Positions 1 to 14,200 of a stretch of DNA of 64,000 nt are shown here, one piece after another. The translations under genes were made by a program, and so were the position numbers. How positions within the stretch are numbered: the stretch's first letter is position 1; the number at the start of each line of letters is the position of its first letter. The notes beneath the pieces were generated by a model, which was not told the DNA's origin, did no database searches, and worked only from the letters and a program-made list of their open reading frames with translations. The stretch covers positions 4,722,001-4,786,000 of the forward strand of contig NC_084682.1 in assembly GCF_028389875.1 (NCBI RefSeq), in the 5' to 3' direction. The stretch is from Rhea pennata (taxonomy: Eukaryota; Chordata; Aves; Rheiformes; Rheidae).

Positions 1-314
1 ATTTTTAATAAAAATGGTTCAGCTTAACAGTAAGTTATCTCTGAAACAATTTGTTAAAACCTACATGCTGTAAGATATTATCATGTTCTTTAGTTTAAAG
101 ATCACAAGCTGAAAATTATTCCGAAATATTTCTCTCTTCATCAGTTCAAAAGTTAAAATTTTTCTTCTGTTGGAATAAGTCTCTGTGCTGTATTGGTAAC
201 TTGACCAAACTTCTTTCTTTGAAAAAAATAAAACAAAAAAGCTGTCTTTCACAGTGTCAGTTATACTAATTAAGATTCACTTTATCCTTACTACTTTTTT
301 TCCTCTAATTTTAG

Positions 315-405
315 AGTTGGTCAAAGAGGGGCTGGCCTTTCAGCAACTATTGCTAGAAGTGAGCATGAGATTTCTGAAATCATTGATGGCCTTTCTGAGC
401 AGGAG
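315..405 (+). CDS. NCOR1: NCOR1 exon w1
   Basis: Acceptor TTTTAG, donor GTGAGG. The first base completes a codon begun in an exon outside the window; 30 codons follow, starting VGQRGAG and ending LSEQE in phase 0. It leads into the deacetylase-activation domain. Confidence 0.92.
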
Positions 406-3400
406 GTGAGGCCACTGTCTATACCTTGATACAGAACCACAACAACTGACTCTATCTTTTACTAGCAGTGAAAAGTCTTTTTTAGAGGATTTGCTTTTTT
501 GTTAAGGCAGAGTTCTTTGGGCTGTTTTGACAGATTCTCTGTGAACCTTGTCTTGAAACAGGTCTAGCGTACATTCTTTTAAGGGTTATAGTTCTTGATC
601 ACATCTGTCCTACATTTTTCTGGTATGTCGATGCTCATTGCACAGTTGCTACAATCTAGGGTTTTTTTTTTTTTTTTTTTTTTAAACAGATCTAAGAATA
701 TGTGCGAACTCTTCCTTTCTAAAACTCTGGACTATTTTAATTTTTCATATTGTGTGACACTGTTTCCTTTAGTTGATTGTGTAAATGTTCATTGGGATAG
801 CAACAACTTCTAAAAGAGTTAAGTGATGGAGAAAAAAATGTTTAGCTATTAGTAAGTGTATGTGATGGTGGTGCTTTGAAGAGTTGTTTTAATTCAAGAA
901 CTATAAACATCAGTAGCAACTCTTCTTATTATTTGCTTTCTCTTTATTCTTTGCCTGCAGAACAACGAAAAACAAATGCGTCAGCTCTCTGTTATTCCTC
1001 CCATGATGTTTGATGCAGAACAAAGACGAGTAAAGTTTATTAATATGAATGGTCTGATGGAGGATCCCATGAAAGTTTATAAAGACAGACAGTTCATGAA
1101 TGTCTGGACTGACCATGAGAAAGAGATTTTTAAGGAAAAGTAATGAGATTTCTTATCTTTTATTTTTGTTATGTTGGAAATGACAGATAAACACCTAAGC
1201 CTGTAGTAAACCACAGTTAAATCAGAAGTGCTGAAGTTTTTATGCAGTAATATTTGATAAAATCCTCAGTTGGATGAAAGAAATATTGCAAAAGTTTTAG
1301 ACTTCTGCATTTATTTTTCAGCTGAGTAGACTGCATGTGCATTTAGCCCTTAGATAGGAAATTCTCTAAAGTGTTTAGTTTTCTGGTAAGATTAAAATTA
1401 GAAGAGCAGGTGTATCTTCTCATCATATTAATCAATAGCTAGTTTTAAGTGTTTAGATGGTTTTAAATGTGAGTAATATAAAAACTAGCCTTTGTAGTCT
1501 AACTTCATTTGTGCAAATTGATGGCTTGCTGATAGAACAGATTGTTTGGAAGACTGCTTTGCTGCTTTGATCATGAATTACGTTGTCAAACTTTAATTTC
1601 TGATTTGTAAAAGGTTTGTCCAACATCCCAAGAACTTTGGTCTAATTGCTTCCTACCTGGAACGAAAGGTAAGACCTCTTTTAATATAAGTAGAGCCTAG
1701 GGTGAGATCCCTAACTTTCCAAATGTAAGTCACTTATCCCAGCAACATTTTTTCTTCTTGAAAAAAATTGTAATTCCAAAAAAGGTTACTGCCTTGACAG
1801 GATGTAATAATACTTGATCAGTAACACAAATGATGCATGCAAGTATCTAACAAGACTTAGTAAAATGGCACTTCTGACAGTGGTAAAAGAAATAGCATTT
1901 TATTTAATTTTGATCTTATTTTCTTTTTGAAGCAGGTAAGCTTCTTTAACCTTCTCACTGTTCAGATAATGATATGATTGGCTGTGCTGAGCCACTGTGC
2001 TAACTCTAAGGAACCTTACCTGTTCCTTTCAAGTCAATGGGATCCTACTGCTGGCTGAATCAGAGCTGATTTTGCAGAGCTAGTTTAAGAAGTAATTGAC
2101 AATTAGGATTTGTTCAGACTTGCAGTATAGCTTCTTGGATACTAATGGTTATTATGGTAAATAGAAGCTTTCACGCTTTCAGGTTGTCTAGTATAGATTA
2201 AAGCATGCAGACTGAAGTAGCTGAGGAATATTTTAAATGAAAGAACCTTATGTTTAATACTGTATGATTTTATGCATGGTTTTATTGTTATAACTTTGTG
2301 AATTCACTTCCCTACTGAGCAAACAATTCCAATATAGTTTTTTTTGTTTTAGTCTAGGAGATGAGCAGTTTGAAATTTTGAATGAGATTAAATACTAAAA
2401 ATACATTTTTTGTAGGAGTAAAAACTATTTTTTTCTTGCTTTTTCTCTTCAGAATGTTCCTGACTGTGTATTGTATTATTATTTGACCAAGAAAAATGAG
2501 AATTATAAAGCTCTTGTGCGAAGGAATTATGGTAAACGTAGAGGAAGAAACCAGGTATTTTAAGTTTGTCATTTGAATGCTGTTATTTTATTGCTTTGTA
2601 TTTAAAACTTTCTGTAATACCCTATATAGCAAGCAAATCTAGTGTATGAATGAAGCAGAGAGAAAAAAGAAAGAATAATTCTTTTATTCTTTACTCCGTT
2701 TTAGCCATTGCAAAATTTAAGAATAGGATCTTGACAATAAGAGTGATTTTTGGTTAGTTTATTTTTAATTTTGTAGAATATCTTCTTCCTTTGCACATTG
2801 GTGACTTTTAATATGACTGTTCATTTTGTTTGGGGACCCTGCCGTAGACATTGAGGTCAGATCCGTCGTTAATCCTATGATGGAGCCAGCAGAAATTAGG
2901 CAGAACATGTGACTTGCAATGGAAAAGATATAACCACTTCATAATGTCAATGTTTGTCAAAAAGCAGAAATTAATGGTGGTCTTTATTTGGTGGTCAGGC
3001 TCAAAGTCAAACTGGAACTTAATACCAAGAAGAGAAAGACCAATTTAATGCATGCAAATTAAAATTTCTGCTGATTCAGGAATTCTTTTGAAAGTTTTTG
3101 GAAGCTTTGAAGAGGAAAGGAACAGCATTTTATGAGGAGTAGATATGTTTGGACTGCCAGGGTCAATGTGGAAATCAGAAAACAAAGAAAATTTAAGAAA
3201 CTGAATATATTTCTTGCTCTTTCCATTCTGATTTTTCCCTTGCACCTAACAGATGTTTAGGAAGTACTGGCAACATAATAAAAGATATGTCAGTAAATTG
3301 ATTAGGAAAGAAAGTCATGTATTAAATAAGGCATGTGAGCAGAGTACTAGATGTGAAGATCAAGTCTGCAGATATTTTGAATTTTATATCCTTAACAGCT

Positions 3401-5169
3401 AGAAATAGGAGTAGATCCAATGTACTGAAGAAATAACCAATGCTTTGTTGGAGCTGAAGCTGTGGTGGGGATGAGGATGTTCCTGTCAAATTCAGGGTTT
3501 TAGAAATCTATAATTATGGAATAATTGCAAGTAAAAAAACCTTAAAATTTGAAAAACTGTGGGTAATCAGAATTAGACATATCCTAATGATAGTTTAAAA
3601 AAAATTGTTGAGACTTTGAGGTATTGCAACTGCACAAACCTGGATTAAACTGCAGAACAGTGACTTAGGTAGACATTAAATTTAGAGTCTAGATACACAG
3701 TGTGAATTACAGTAAATATAATGAGCCTACTCTAAGTATTAGACGAAAGCAGGAAACCTACTTTTGTAAAGTCAGTGATGGACTAACTTACTAAAGTAGT
3801 TATTATAATGAAATACTGCAGGGCACGATCTTTTTGCCACAAGGCAGTGATGCTATCTGTGCCGTGCCATTAATCCTCTTTAGAAACAATTTTTCTCCTA
3901 ATTCATGCATATTTTAAAATGTATTGACATGTCAGCATTCATAATACTTTTCCTCGTGCTAAATTGCCACCTTGCTTCAAAAATGTTTCTGAAATGAACA
4001 CATGAAGTCTCTTTCCTAATAATGTAAGTTTTATGAGAGTCTCAGTGAATGTGCTATTTATATAAAAGAAAATTACTGCACTTCGGTTGACAAGTTGGTA
4101 CTGTTTACTAAGAATGGTCAGCACTTTGCAGTTCTACAGTGCTATTGTACTTAAGCATTATAGATTACAATCTGATATTCTAAGGAAGCAGATCATATCA
4201 CATAAGGTTTATTTCTCTGTACACACAGATTATGGATTGCTTGGGAGGAGGTCATTCTCATTAGGCAAAGGATATGATTGGAGCTTCTACTCTGACAAAT
4301 TGTTAACTACTGTAGTAGGATAAAATACTTGAAACGTATCCTGTATTTTGCCCAAAATCCTGTTGGACCTTCTAATAGAAAAATATATTGTTGTGTAGCC
4401 AGTAGTGGCAAAAGATTCTGAATTAAGTTATGACAAATACTAAAAAGATGGAAATAAACGAGGCTTGTCAAAATATGTAGACAATCACCATGAAAATTAA
4501 ACACAGATAATGTAGCTGCTGCAAGTGGCTTACTTTCATATTTCAGTGTAAAATCAGATTGGCGTGATCATAGTAAGTTATTCATGTTGAGCAATATCTT
4601 TGCCATATGGTATTCTACTGCAGCTGTTTAAAGAGGTGAGGAGACGTAAGTGCTTGTAAGTTGTAATAGATGTAACTTCAGTTTTGAAGCATTCCAGAGA
4701 TCATAACTGTGTATGTAAATGTCTTTCAGGATCATTACATTTTAGAGTACTGGGACTGGTAGAACTCAAAATTTGCATAGATTTTTCAATCCATAAGTTG
4801 TTTGAATCTTTCTTGAATAATGCATATGTTAGAAAGATTCAAATTACAGCCTTGTATGCTGGCGTATAGTATTGTGAAGTTATCTAATTGTAAAAGGGAA
4901 TGAAGGGTGCTCTGTCTGACTTTAACTGTTCCCATCAATACTTACTTGTATGTGAATAACTGCAGATGATGCGTTGTTTCTTAGGAACTGCTGTAGTTGT
5001 TCAGTGGGCTCTAATTACTTGCTCTTTGAATTTTAACAGAATTGGAGGTCTTAGTTGCTAGTCGTTGATCCATATTAAGTACTACAGCAGACCCCTGAGG
5101 GTTTTTTTGTGTGATGAATGACTGCTAGACAGACTTGTGTGCCCTGTGTCAAGTGTGTGTGAGTATGTG

Positions 5170-5216
<47 letters not shown>

Positions 5217-8200
5217 GTCAGACTCTTACAGATCTGGAGAATGTTAAAATTACCTGCACGCTCAATGGAAAAGCTCTACACATTCAAAATGCGGGACTGT
5301 TACCTTTCCTGCAAGCTCAAATTTAGTAGTATTGTAATTACAGGATATTTATTAGTAAAGTTGGTAACAAGGAATCACACAGTACCAAAATTGTATTTGT
5401 TTGTATTTCTTTTATTAATGATTAATTTGCTACGTGTGCAACAGCAGATGCATCAGAGTAGTTTTGAGGAACTCGGGAGCACTGAACTGCCTTGCTCGGC
5501 AGAGCTTTTATCTTATGGTTGCAGAAGGTAGTTTGTCCCCACTATGCCTCCTCCACTCCAGTTTTACTTACGGCTCATTTTTCCTATCTCTGAGTAGCAA
5601 CCTGAAACTTCATTGCTGCTTGGCAAACACCAAATGTGTAAGATTTTTGATATGCTGCCCCAAAGTGTGTTTATACCAGTAGCAGGTGTTTCAGCACAAA
5701 ATCTTAATAAATCATATGTTTTTGTAAAATATAAGGCCAGTAGGTAGAGTATTGCAGTGGAAGAGATAATAATCATGGTAATGATGTTGAAATCCTTCAA
5801 AAAAATTTTTTAGTCCATACAACTTGACTTGAGGTCCAGTAGAGGCTTTTACTTTAAAGAACTTGAGCACTGGATTACAGGCATGTAAAGTTAAGTGACG
5901 GAAGGCTTATTGCATTATAGTAGCTTTTTGTCTTTAAATAGGTCTAGAAAGTAATGAGGCAACTAAAAAGAGGATATCTTAAACAAAAATTGACTTTTAA
6001 AATAGAGAGCAAGTTTTTAATATGATATTAGGAAAAAGAGCGTCTGTAAGAGCGAACTCTACCTTTAAATTTTCAGCTACTTGGAAGTGGTGTTCTAACA
6101 GTGATATTCTAATAGTTTTGTCTTCCTGGTAGTTTCTTGGAAAAGGTTTGTCTGTCTAAGTGGATCCTTGGACGTTACAAAAACACAAGCAGTGCCTGCT
6201 CCTGAGGCACGAAAATGGACAGTCTGAAGGGTTATTGAAGTGCAAAATGCTCCCGTCAGCCTATAGCAGAGATCTCCCAGAGCACACAGCACTGTGCAGC
6301 TAGCTGGCAGGGTCGTCCTTCCCTTGGTTTGGGGAGCGGATATCAGGAGTTTATGGAGCAAAGGAATTCCTGGGCTTGCACTGGCTTTCTTGTGATAATT
6401 TCTGATAATTCCCTAAATAAGTCATTGAAATGTCCAGTTTATTGATTTAGCTGAACAGTGTTTGAGAGTGGAGGGTTGTTTCCTTTTCTTTCTTTTTTTT
6501 TTTTCTTTTTTTGATTGTAGGCTCTTTCTAAATAGTGTTTTTCACTGGAAAGCCGGCAGCAAGGGGCGCGCTTGCCGCATCGCGTGCACCCGGCCCGGCC
6601 CGGCCCGGCCGGCAGCCCCGGCGGCAGGTGGTGCAGCCTGGTGATGTGACTAGACAGAAATTTGCGGGGCTGCGCGCGGGCCAATGGAGCGGCACTCGCC
6701 AGCACTCACCTCGGGCGACCCCAGCTCGCATGGGAGATGGGAACGCTTCCGCGGGCGGCTTAAGTAGCAGAATGACACAATTTCCTGGAATAAACACGTT
6801 GCTGGGTCAGGCAGCCTCTGCTAGGGAGCTGTGTGATGTTGGTGCTGTTGTGGCTTTTGTCCTTTTGAATCTTATCCTGAATTAAAGCCCGTCCCCTTGC
6901 CTGGATAGTAAAAGTTTTAATCAACAGATGAATGCGCAGGTACGTCGCTGACTGAGGCTTCAACTGTTTTAAGGTTTGTGTTTAACCTGCCCTTGACCTA
7001 TTTTGAACATGCATGTTAAATAAATTCACTGGGGAATTGAGAATCCTGTTGTTGACAGACTGGAGTGTTGAGTTAGCCAGGCAAAAGGAGCAGAGGATTG
7101 ATTCTCAGCAACTATTTTGCAGTTAAACTCTATTTTACATATAATCTTTCTTTCCAAAAAATTCAAAACTCTTTCAAAGTGCAGTTTGTTTTATCTCCTT
7201 GCTTTTTAAGCTAGTCTGTGTAGCACAATGGAAATAATTTACCTCGGCATGTCTTTCTGACATCTTGTTTGAAGGAATTTTGGGGACAGCCAAGTAATGC
7301 CAGCATCTTAAATGCTAATATTTTGCAGCAAGGTATTAGACAGCATTTAGTGTTGGGGCTTTCTCTCCGGTTTACATTATTAAAATGTCAAAAACAAGTC
7401 CTTTTCATGGCTATTTTGAGCCTCAGTTTTGTTAATGAAACAGTGACACCTGCTGCTACACTTACAGGAAGGATCCTTGCCATTAAAAACAACAAAACAA
7501 AAACTATTTTGAGGAATTTTCAGTGGACTAGAAAACCTGGATTAATGCAGTCCTTGAACAATAATCTTCTAGACCTCTGTCCTTCTCCCTTGAGTTGCCA
7601 AGTGGGCTTTAGGCATTTGTTTAAAAAGTAGCTTTACATAAATATTGCCAGTATTTTGCATTTAAAATTGTTTTACAGAGTTTGCATTTAAAGTTGTTTT
7701 GCGGAGTTTAATGCCCAATAAGGAACACCTCAACCCTGCACACACCGAATCTGAGTGAACAGCATCTAGGTGCTGCAGCGCTCGACTGGTGGCTTGAGTT
7801 GACTGGAGCTGACTGGAGTTGCTTAACTCTTTCAAGCCCCATTAGTGTGAACTCGTGTGGGTGGTTCCCTCTATTTAGCTGTATCTGCCTCCCTTCCCTC
7901 TTTTACATTCTTTATGTTGTTTTGGGTTTTTTTTTTTTTTTTTTTTTTGAAAAATCTTATTTAAGGCATAATTCAAACTGTAATCATGTATTTAAAATAA
8001 CTACGTATTTTCAGAGAGGCGGCGGGGAGTTCTTTCTTCCCTCCCTGCCTCCCTCCTCCCTGTGCTCCTTTAGCCGGAGGTGGCTGCCGTAACCCGGTGT
8101 GCAGGATAAGGCCCTTTCCCCCCTTTTTGCTGTGTGGTGCCTAGCACACAAGGCTGGGTTCCGCGGTGGCTCTTACCACCTTATTACAGTTATTAGTGAG

Positions 8201-11200
8201 GGTGAATGGGCATCATGAGTTAAACTCCAGACGCTTAGCGTGGGCTTGCTGGCTTGTGGGGCCCGTCAGGAGAATTCATTCGTTTGCTGTTTGCTCCTTG
8301 TCAGAATTCTGGGAATTTGGGGAGGGGGTTATGTGATTTACTTAGTCGCAACCAACTGCCGCTTGTTATTTTAGCGTAGAGAGGGAGAAAGTTGCAGGCA
8401 AGCTGTAGACATAGTAGGAATACAGCAACGTTGGAAAGCATCGGATGCATCGGACTTGCACAAATAAAACATTGTAGATGGCAGAAAGCAGTATTTAGGC
8501 ACCTTTTTATGCTGAGGAGAGTTTATGGTTTATGAGCCTCAAAGTTGAGTCCTGCTGCATTTATACAGCTTTTAATCTGAGTAATAGGTAGTGACTAATA
8601 GGTAGGTTCCAAGGTGGAAGTATCCCACACTAAGTCTAATAAATATTTAATATAGGAGATTCTATATTTTAAATGAATTTCTTTTTACCACTACGTTTTC
8701 AGGGATGAGACTTAATTATTTGTGTAATTAGTAATTGCATGTATACAAATGCCAGAAGTATCTTTGCCACACTATTCAAGCATAGTATAGACTAAAAAGC
8801 ATCAGCTGTATTGCCAATTTTATTTTGCCTTACTGTCACTAGTACAGCTTGGAAAAGCAATTTTGCAAACTTAGTCTGCAAAGTGCTGGGAAGCAAAACA
8901 CAGAAAGATAACAACATTAAGACTTATGGAAGTCTTTTCTATAGCCACATCTGATTTTAATAGACACTTTTTCTGTATCAGCACATGTCATCTTTTCTTA
9001 CAACATCACCCAATATTTAGTTTCTTAGACTACTTCTAATGTCAAAGTCAAACAGGGAATGCCAACGGTAGTTTTGTTTTTGGTGTGGTAAAGAATAATA
9101 AAAACAATGCCACAAATTCTTCTCACATCTTTGGGAGATATCTTTAATAATAATAATTTTTTTAGTAGCAATAAGAGAACAGCCTATGTTCAGCAACAAG
9201 AGAACAATGCTGTGTGATTATATTAAATAACAGAAATTTTCTTCCATTAATTCTTTGAAGCAGATCATATCTTCTGAATAGTCTAAATCAAACTTAACTG
9301 CTTACTGGAATGAATCCCCCTGCATGTGGTAGTCACCTAGCTTACTCTGAGAGATAAGGGGTGAGATTAATTTAAAATAGACTATATAAATAGTATTTTG
9401 TGCTGTCCTCTATAGCATAAGAAAGGCGAATAGTAACTTCTTCTGTTTTTTGTTAGATTACAATTTTACAAGCACGTAAGTACTAATCTCAATAAAGACC
9501 ACAGTAAAAGACTTTCTAAACTGTAATTTTCCTTCCATAAATTAACTGGAAACCTAAATCATGAGAATTTTGTGTTTTTATTTATTTATTTATTTATTTT
9601 TTCTTACTATTAATGACAGCCTTGAGAAGGTGGCTTAGATTGGGTCATAGTGTTCATGCTACAAGATCATCTGCTTCCAAGTTGTGAGCTATCACGTTTC
9701 ACTATTTTAAAATGGGCAATGTTAAAAATAAAATGTGAGAGGAGCAACACCATTACTACGCATGATGTAGATCGGACTTCTCTAAGCATGTTTAAAACTT
9801 CGCTGTTCATTTTCAAGCTTCATATTGCAGGGATCACTTCCAGTTAACATAAAGGTATTCCACGGGGCGTACAGCAGCACAGAGTTGTGAGCAGAGATGT
9901 GCGTGTGTATCACATCTGTGCTGTCTCTGCAGAAGAAGCCTGTACCTCCATGGGATTTATAAGACAAAATACAGTATCTGAACAGGGCAGCTGACTAGAA
10001 GAAACATAAGTGAAAACAAATTGAGAGAGTCTGAGGATATGTGGTCAATATATAGAAATTGAGTAGTTTGTGGCAAAAGGGACTTTTGAAGTCTGGAAGA
10101 TGTGCCTGGAAGATCATGTTGTTATTTTAGGGTGCAGATAGATGTTCCAGTTGCTGGCAGAGGAGTTTTACTGTTATACTGACTGTTATGCAGTGACTGT
10201 AACGGGCGGGGGATAAGGTAGCATCAGTGTTTGGCTGCTCTGAGGAAGAGTTGCTGCAGCTTTGTAGGATCAAGTTGTTAAAATATGTGTAAATACCATT
10301 TCATTTCAGCAACAAATTGCTCGTCCTTCTCAAGAAGAAAAGGTAGAAGAAAAAGTAGAAGAGGAAAAAGCAGAAAAAGCAGAGAAAAAAGAGGAGGAAA
10401 AGAAGGATGAAGAGGAAAAGGATGAGAAGGAGGAATCTAAGTAAGTATACTAAAAATGCATTAATTCCCTTTAGATTGTAGTGACTTTTTTGCAGGTTTT
10501 TTGCAAAGATCAAGATGGAATTGGGTTAGCCTGACAGTGAATCTTGACTAAAGATTGTTCCTATTTTGGTTAGTTCTTGTGCATTAAGTACTTAGATTTT
10601 TTTTTCTTGACATATCAACTTCCTTGTCTGTCTGAGCTAATCAGACTGGTACAAAAGTTGGAGGACTCTATTAAAAAATGTGACTTTTTTGTATCTTGCT
10701 ATTGATGGGGAGTTTTTTGATGTTTCGTCACAGTGTTTGTATTTTCTTTGAAGCTGATAGTGTCGTGTATCTATGTTATTCCCTAGCAACTCTAACTTCT
10801 GGGGAATAAATGAGCTCTTGTTTTACTATGAAGTGGCCTTTTTTTCTTCAACTCAAAACAGGAAGTAAGATCTGATACACAGTTTTTACATCCATTTTCA
10901 GGAATATCTACCTTTAATTGCTCTCGGAATGCCTCTGAATTTTTTTTTTCTTTTTTCTTTCCTTTCCTTTTTTTTTTTTTTTTTTTTTTTTTTAACTATT
11001 CTCAGAGAGAACACCAAAGAAAAGGACAAAACTGAAGTTGCACCAGAGGAAACGGAGGAAAGGGAGCAGGCCACTCCTAGGGGCCGAAAAACTGCCAATA
11101 GTCAAGGTCGTCGTAAGGGTAGGATCACCAGATCAATGACGAATGAAGCTGCACAAGCAAATGCCGCTGCAGCTGCGGCCACAGAAGAACCACCACCCCC

Positions 11201-14200
11201 TCTCCCCCCACCACCGGAACCTTGTGAGTAGCATTTAGGGCACTTGGGGACTTATCTGGAACTCAGGCACTTCACTGGCATAAGGCTGTATTCCGCATAT
11301 GCAGTGCCCTTTGGTTTTTTTTCTTTTTTTTTTTTTTTTTTTTTTAGTTATATCTTTTTTTCCTTAGGTCTGCTTACAATTTTTTGAGTGTTAGGTACAC
11401 TTAAATTTCTTGCATGTAAATAAATAGTATATTCCTAGTTAGAGGACTGTTAAAACCATGTAAGAAAAAGGCAATGGAGCTTTTCAGTTATGACTGCTTT
11501 TTTTCTTAGTTTGCAGAGTTAAAGATGGATCTGATTCAAATGCCTTTGACACAGATTGACTTACAGGCTGTAGCTCACAGAAGTTATTGCTAAATAAGTA
11601 GGCCCAATATTTGAGTACTTTGGGGAGTTTTGTAATCAGAAATAGATCCTCACAATTTTGTTTGTTTGTTTCTGCATTAGATGACAGAGAATTTATTTAA
11701 GGTAAAAATGTTACTTTCTTGGCATATATAGTTAGACAATACTGTATACTATCTCTGGCTGCATTTCTAAGAGGGCTGACATAATCTGTGGTGGTGCAGA
11801 AACATAAGCAAACAGAACTGTGGTTAGTAAATAATTATCCATGACAGTATGGGATTTTTTTTTTCTCCTGTAGTGCTGTGCTGTGGCAAAATCTGTTGCC
11901 CTTAACTCTTTAGCTGGGGAGTTGCAAGCAGAGATTCTCCTAGAATTTGTAAAAACTCTCTTGTTGCTCAAATATTCTGCACATCATAAACAACATAGGA
12001 TGTTCATTTAACTGTAAACATCGGAGACTGCAATATCCACTTCAGGTCTGTGGATATGGCGCACTCTCTCTTTCCTCGCGGCCCTGTCCCTTTTTCACCC
12101 CCACCCCCAGGCTTAGGCAATAATAACTTTTGGGTTTAGTGTTTTTAGTTTGTTTTTTTTTTCAATGTATTTTTTGCAGGTTTTAGGGGAAAATCTAGAA
12201 TAGCAATGTAGTTGATCAGATGCTTTATAGTGTTCTATTTGGATTGTTTTTTTAATGGCACTAAGGCTGATCTTGCTTATACCTAACATCTGCTTTTGAA
12301 CAGTTCATGTTGCACACTATGCATAACGACAGATCAATGAAAAATAAATGGAGGTTTCTGTTCTTGAAAGAGCCAAGTCTGTGGCAGCTTAATGCCATTC
12401 AGAAATTTGAGCAGAATAATATCAAATCCCAGAAAAGTGAACAAAGAGTATTTTGCATTGAATTGTAGTTAGCTTCCTGTTTCTTTTTACTTACTTTTTT
12501 TTTTGTACGCTTGTTTTTTGTTTGTCACTGTTTACCCAGAGAATTACAGGAGACTAAATGAACATAAGATAAATAGATTTCTTGGTATTTATTGAAAAAA
12601 AGGTAACTACTTCAGTTTTTTCCACCATAGTCAATGAAATGTGGTAGGACTAGCTCATACCATGTTGGATTATGAATTTCTTTCCTGTTTTCAATTTGAA
12701 TTCCTTTTTCCCATAATATTCTGATCTCCTTGCACAGCATTAGACATCTGTTAAATGTATTGCAACAGTATGGATGCACTTAAAATAGGAAAGGAGGTGG
12801 GGGACTTAAATAATTTCTCGAGATCCTTCACAGTAATTATTTTTATAAATGCTCATGTGTATTAGTGACTCAGAAAATGAGCAAAACAGGACTAAGAGAA
12901 AAGTGCAAAACTTCACAATTATTAGGACTTCCTCAAAGGAACTGTATTAAAAAACAATGGGATACTTACAGTATCTTTACTTCTGAGTCTTGAAGTATGT
13001 TTGAAAACTGGTTTAATTCAAGTTTTACCCTGGGTTAACTCAGTCAGAGTTAATAGAGTCAAGGTTAAATTAAAATTGAGAATCAGTTTTGCCTCTTCAG
13101 ACCCTGCTGTAGTCAATGTGCTGAAAATTCTTTATTAGAAAGCCAAAAATATGGATAGTAAGAGTGCAGAAAGTTCCTCACGATTGTAGAAGAATATAGC
13201 ATGCTTGCCTTACCTTGCTTGCCTTAATGTAAGGAAGCCTGACAGGTACATAGAAAAGAATAGATCACATGGAGGAAGAAGAGGCAAAACTGCTATGTGC
13301 TGATGGTTCACATGCTGGTTTTAGTGATTGATAGTATTATTGGCAGCTTAAATACAATTTTAATGGTAAATAATCTTAGTTACTTGCAAGTCTTGCGTGA
13401 CAGTTATTTAATCATCACACAATTTTGTAGGCAGAATGATTGAACAGTTTGTTCTGCTGAGAATGTGACAGCTCCTACTTTATCTCTTCATTTGGTTTAA
13501 TGGAAGCTGACTGCTTCCCAGTGTCAGAAGCAGTTTTCCCAAGTGACTTGAATGAGCCTTAATAGATTATGGGATGCGTGATTATTGCTTTGAGAGTGAC
13601 TCCTGATCTTTTCTCTGATGGGAGTCATTGCTTCTCTTTCAGCTTCTGCAGAGCCTGTGGAGACTTCTCGCTGGACAGAAGAAGAAATGGAAGTTGCTAA
13701 GAAAGGTAAATCTTGTAAAGCTTTTGATTTACTTTTAAATACTTGTTAGTCTTTGCAGCACTACACTGAATAACTAATGTGAAATTTGCTGCCTTTTTTT
13801 TTTTTTTCCTAAGAAGCAAATATCTTCACCAGACAAAACAGTTTAAGACTTATACTGACTTTGTTCCTGTGGGCTACCTAGAAAAACTTGATGTTTGTAT
13901 TTGGTCCACAGAAATATGTGAAACAGATGTGAAGGTGTGTATTTCATATGTAAATTTACAAAATAATACTTAGTTCTAAGTTACAAAAATCCTTTGGTAT
14001 AAGACACATTCTTTTCACAGAAAAGTGTATGTATTTTACAGCTTGTCTAGTCTTTTGACAGATATTGTCACTTTAAAATATTATGCATAAACTCAATCTT
14101 TTAGCAATCAACATATTACCAACAGCAAAAAGTTAAGTTTGAAGGCTACATAAACTGACATTCAGGTAGAAAAAACTTTTTTCTATCCAGTAAGTCAAAC

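Larger units (their letters stand above)
2555..10309 (+). other. NCOR1: NCOR1 long intron (w4-w5), 7.8 kb
   Basis: The largest NCOR1 intron in the window. It is AT-rich and non-coding, with a GT/AT microsatellite near 5173, an isolated GC-rich island at 6540-6740, a poly-T tract near 7926 and a TTTA repeat near 9576. No RNA gene or recognisable transposon was seen; open frames here are short and resemble nothing known. Confidence 0.85.

Noticed and set aside
6439..6885. Overlapping open frames on both strands over the intronic GC-rich patch
   Set aside because: Low-complexity composition from GC-rich DNA, no recognisable domain, and no splice context.
10301..10513. Minus-strand Phe/Leu-rich open frame resembling membrane segments
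   Set aside because: It is the antisense shadow of the Glu/Lys-rich coding exon w5.
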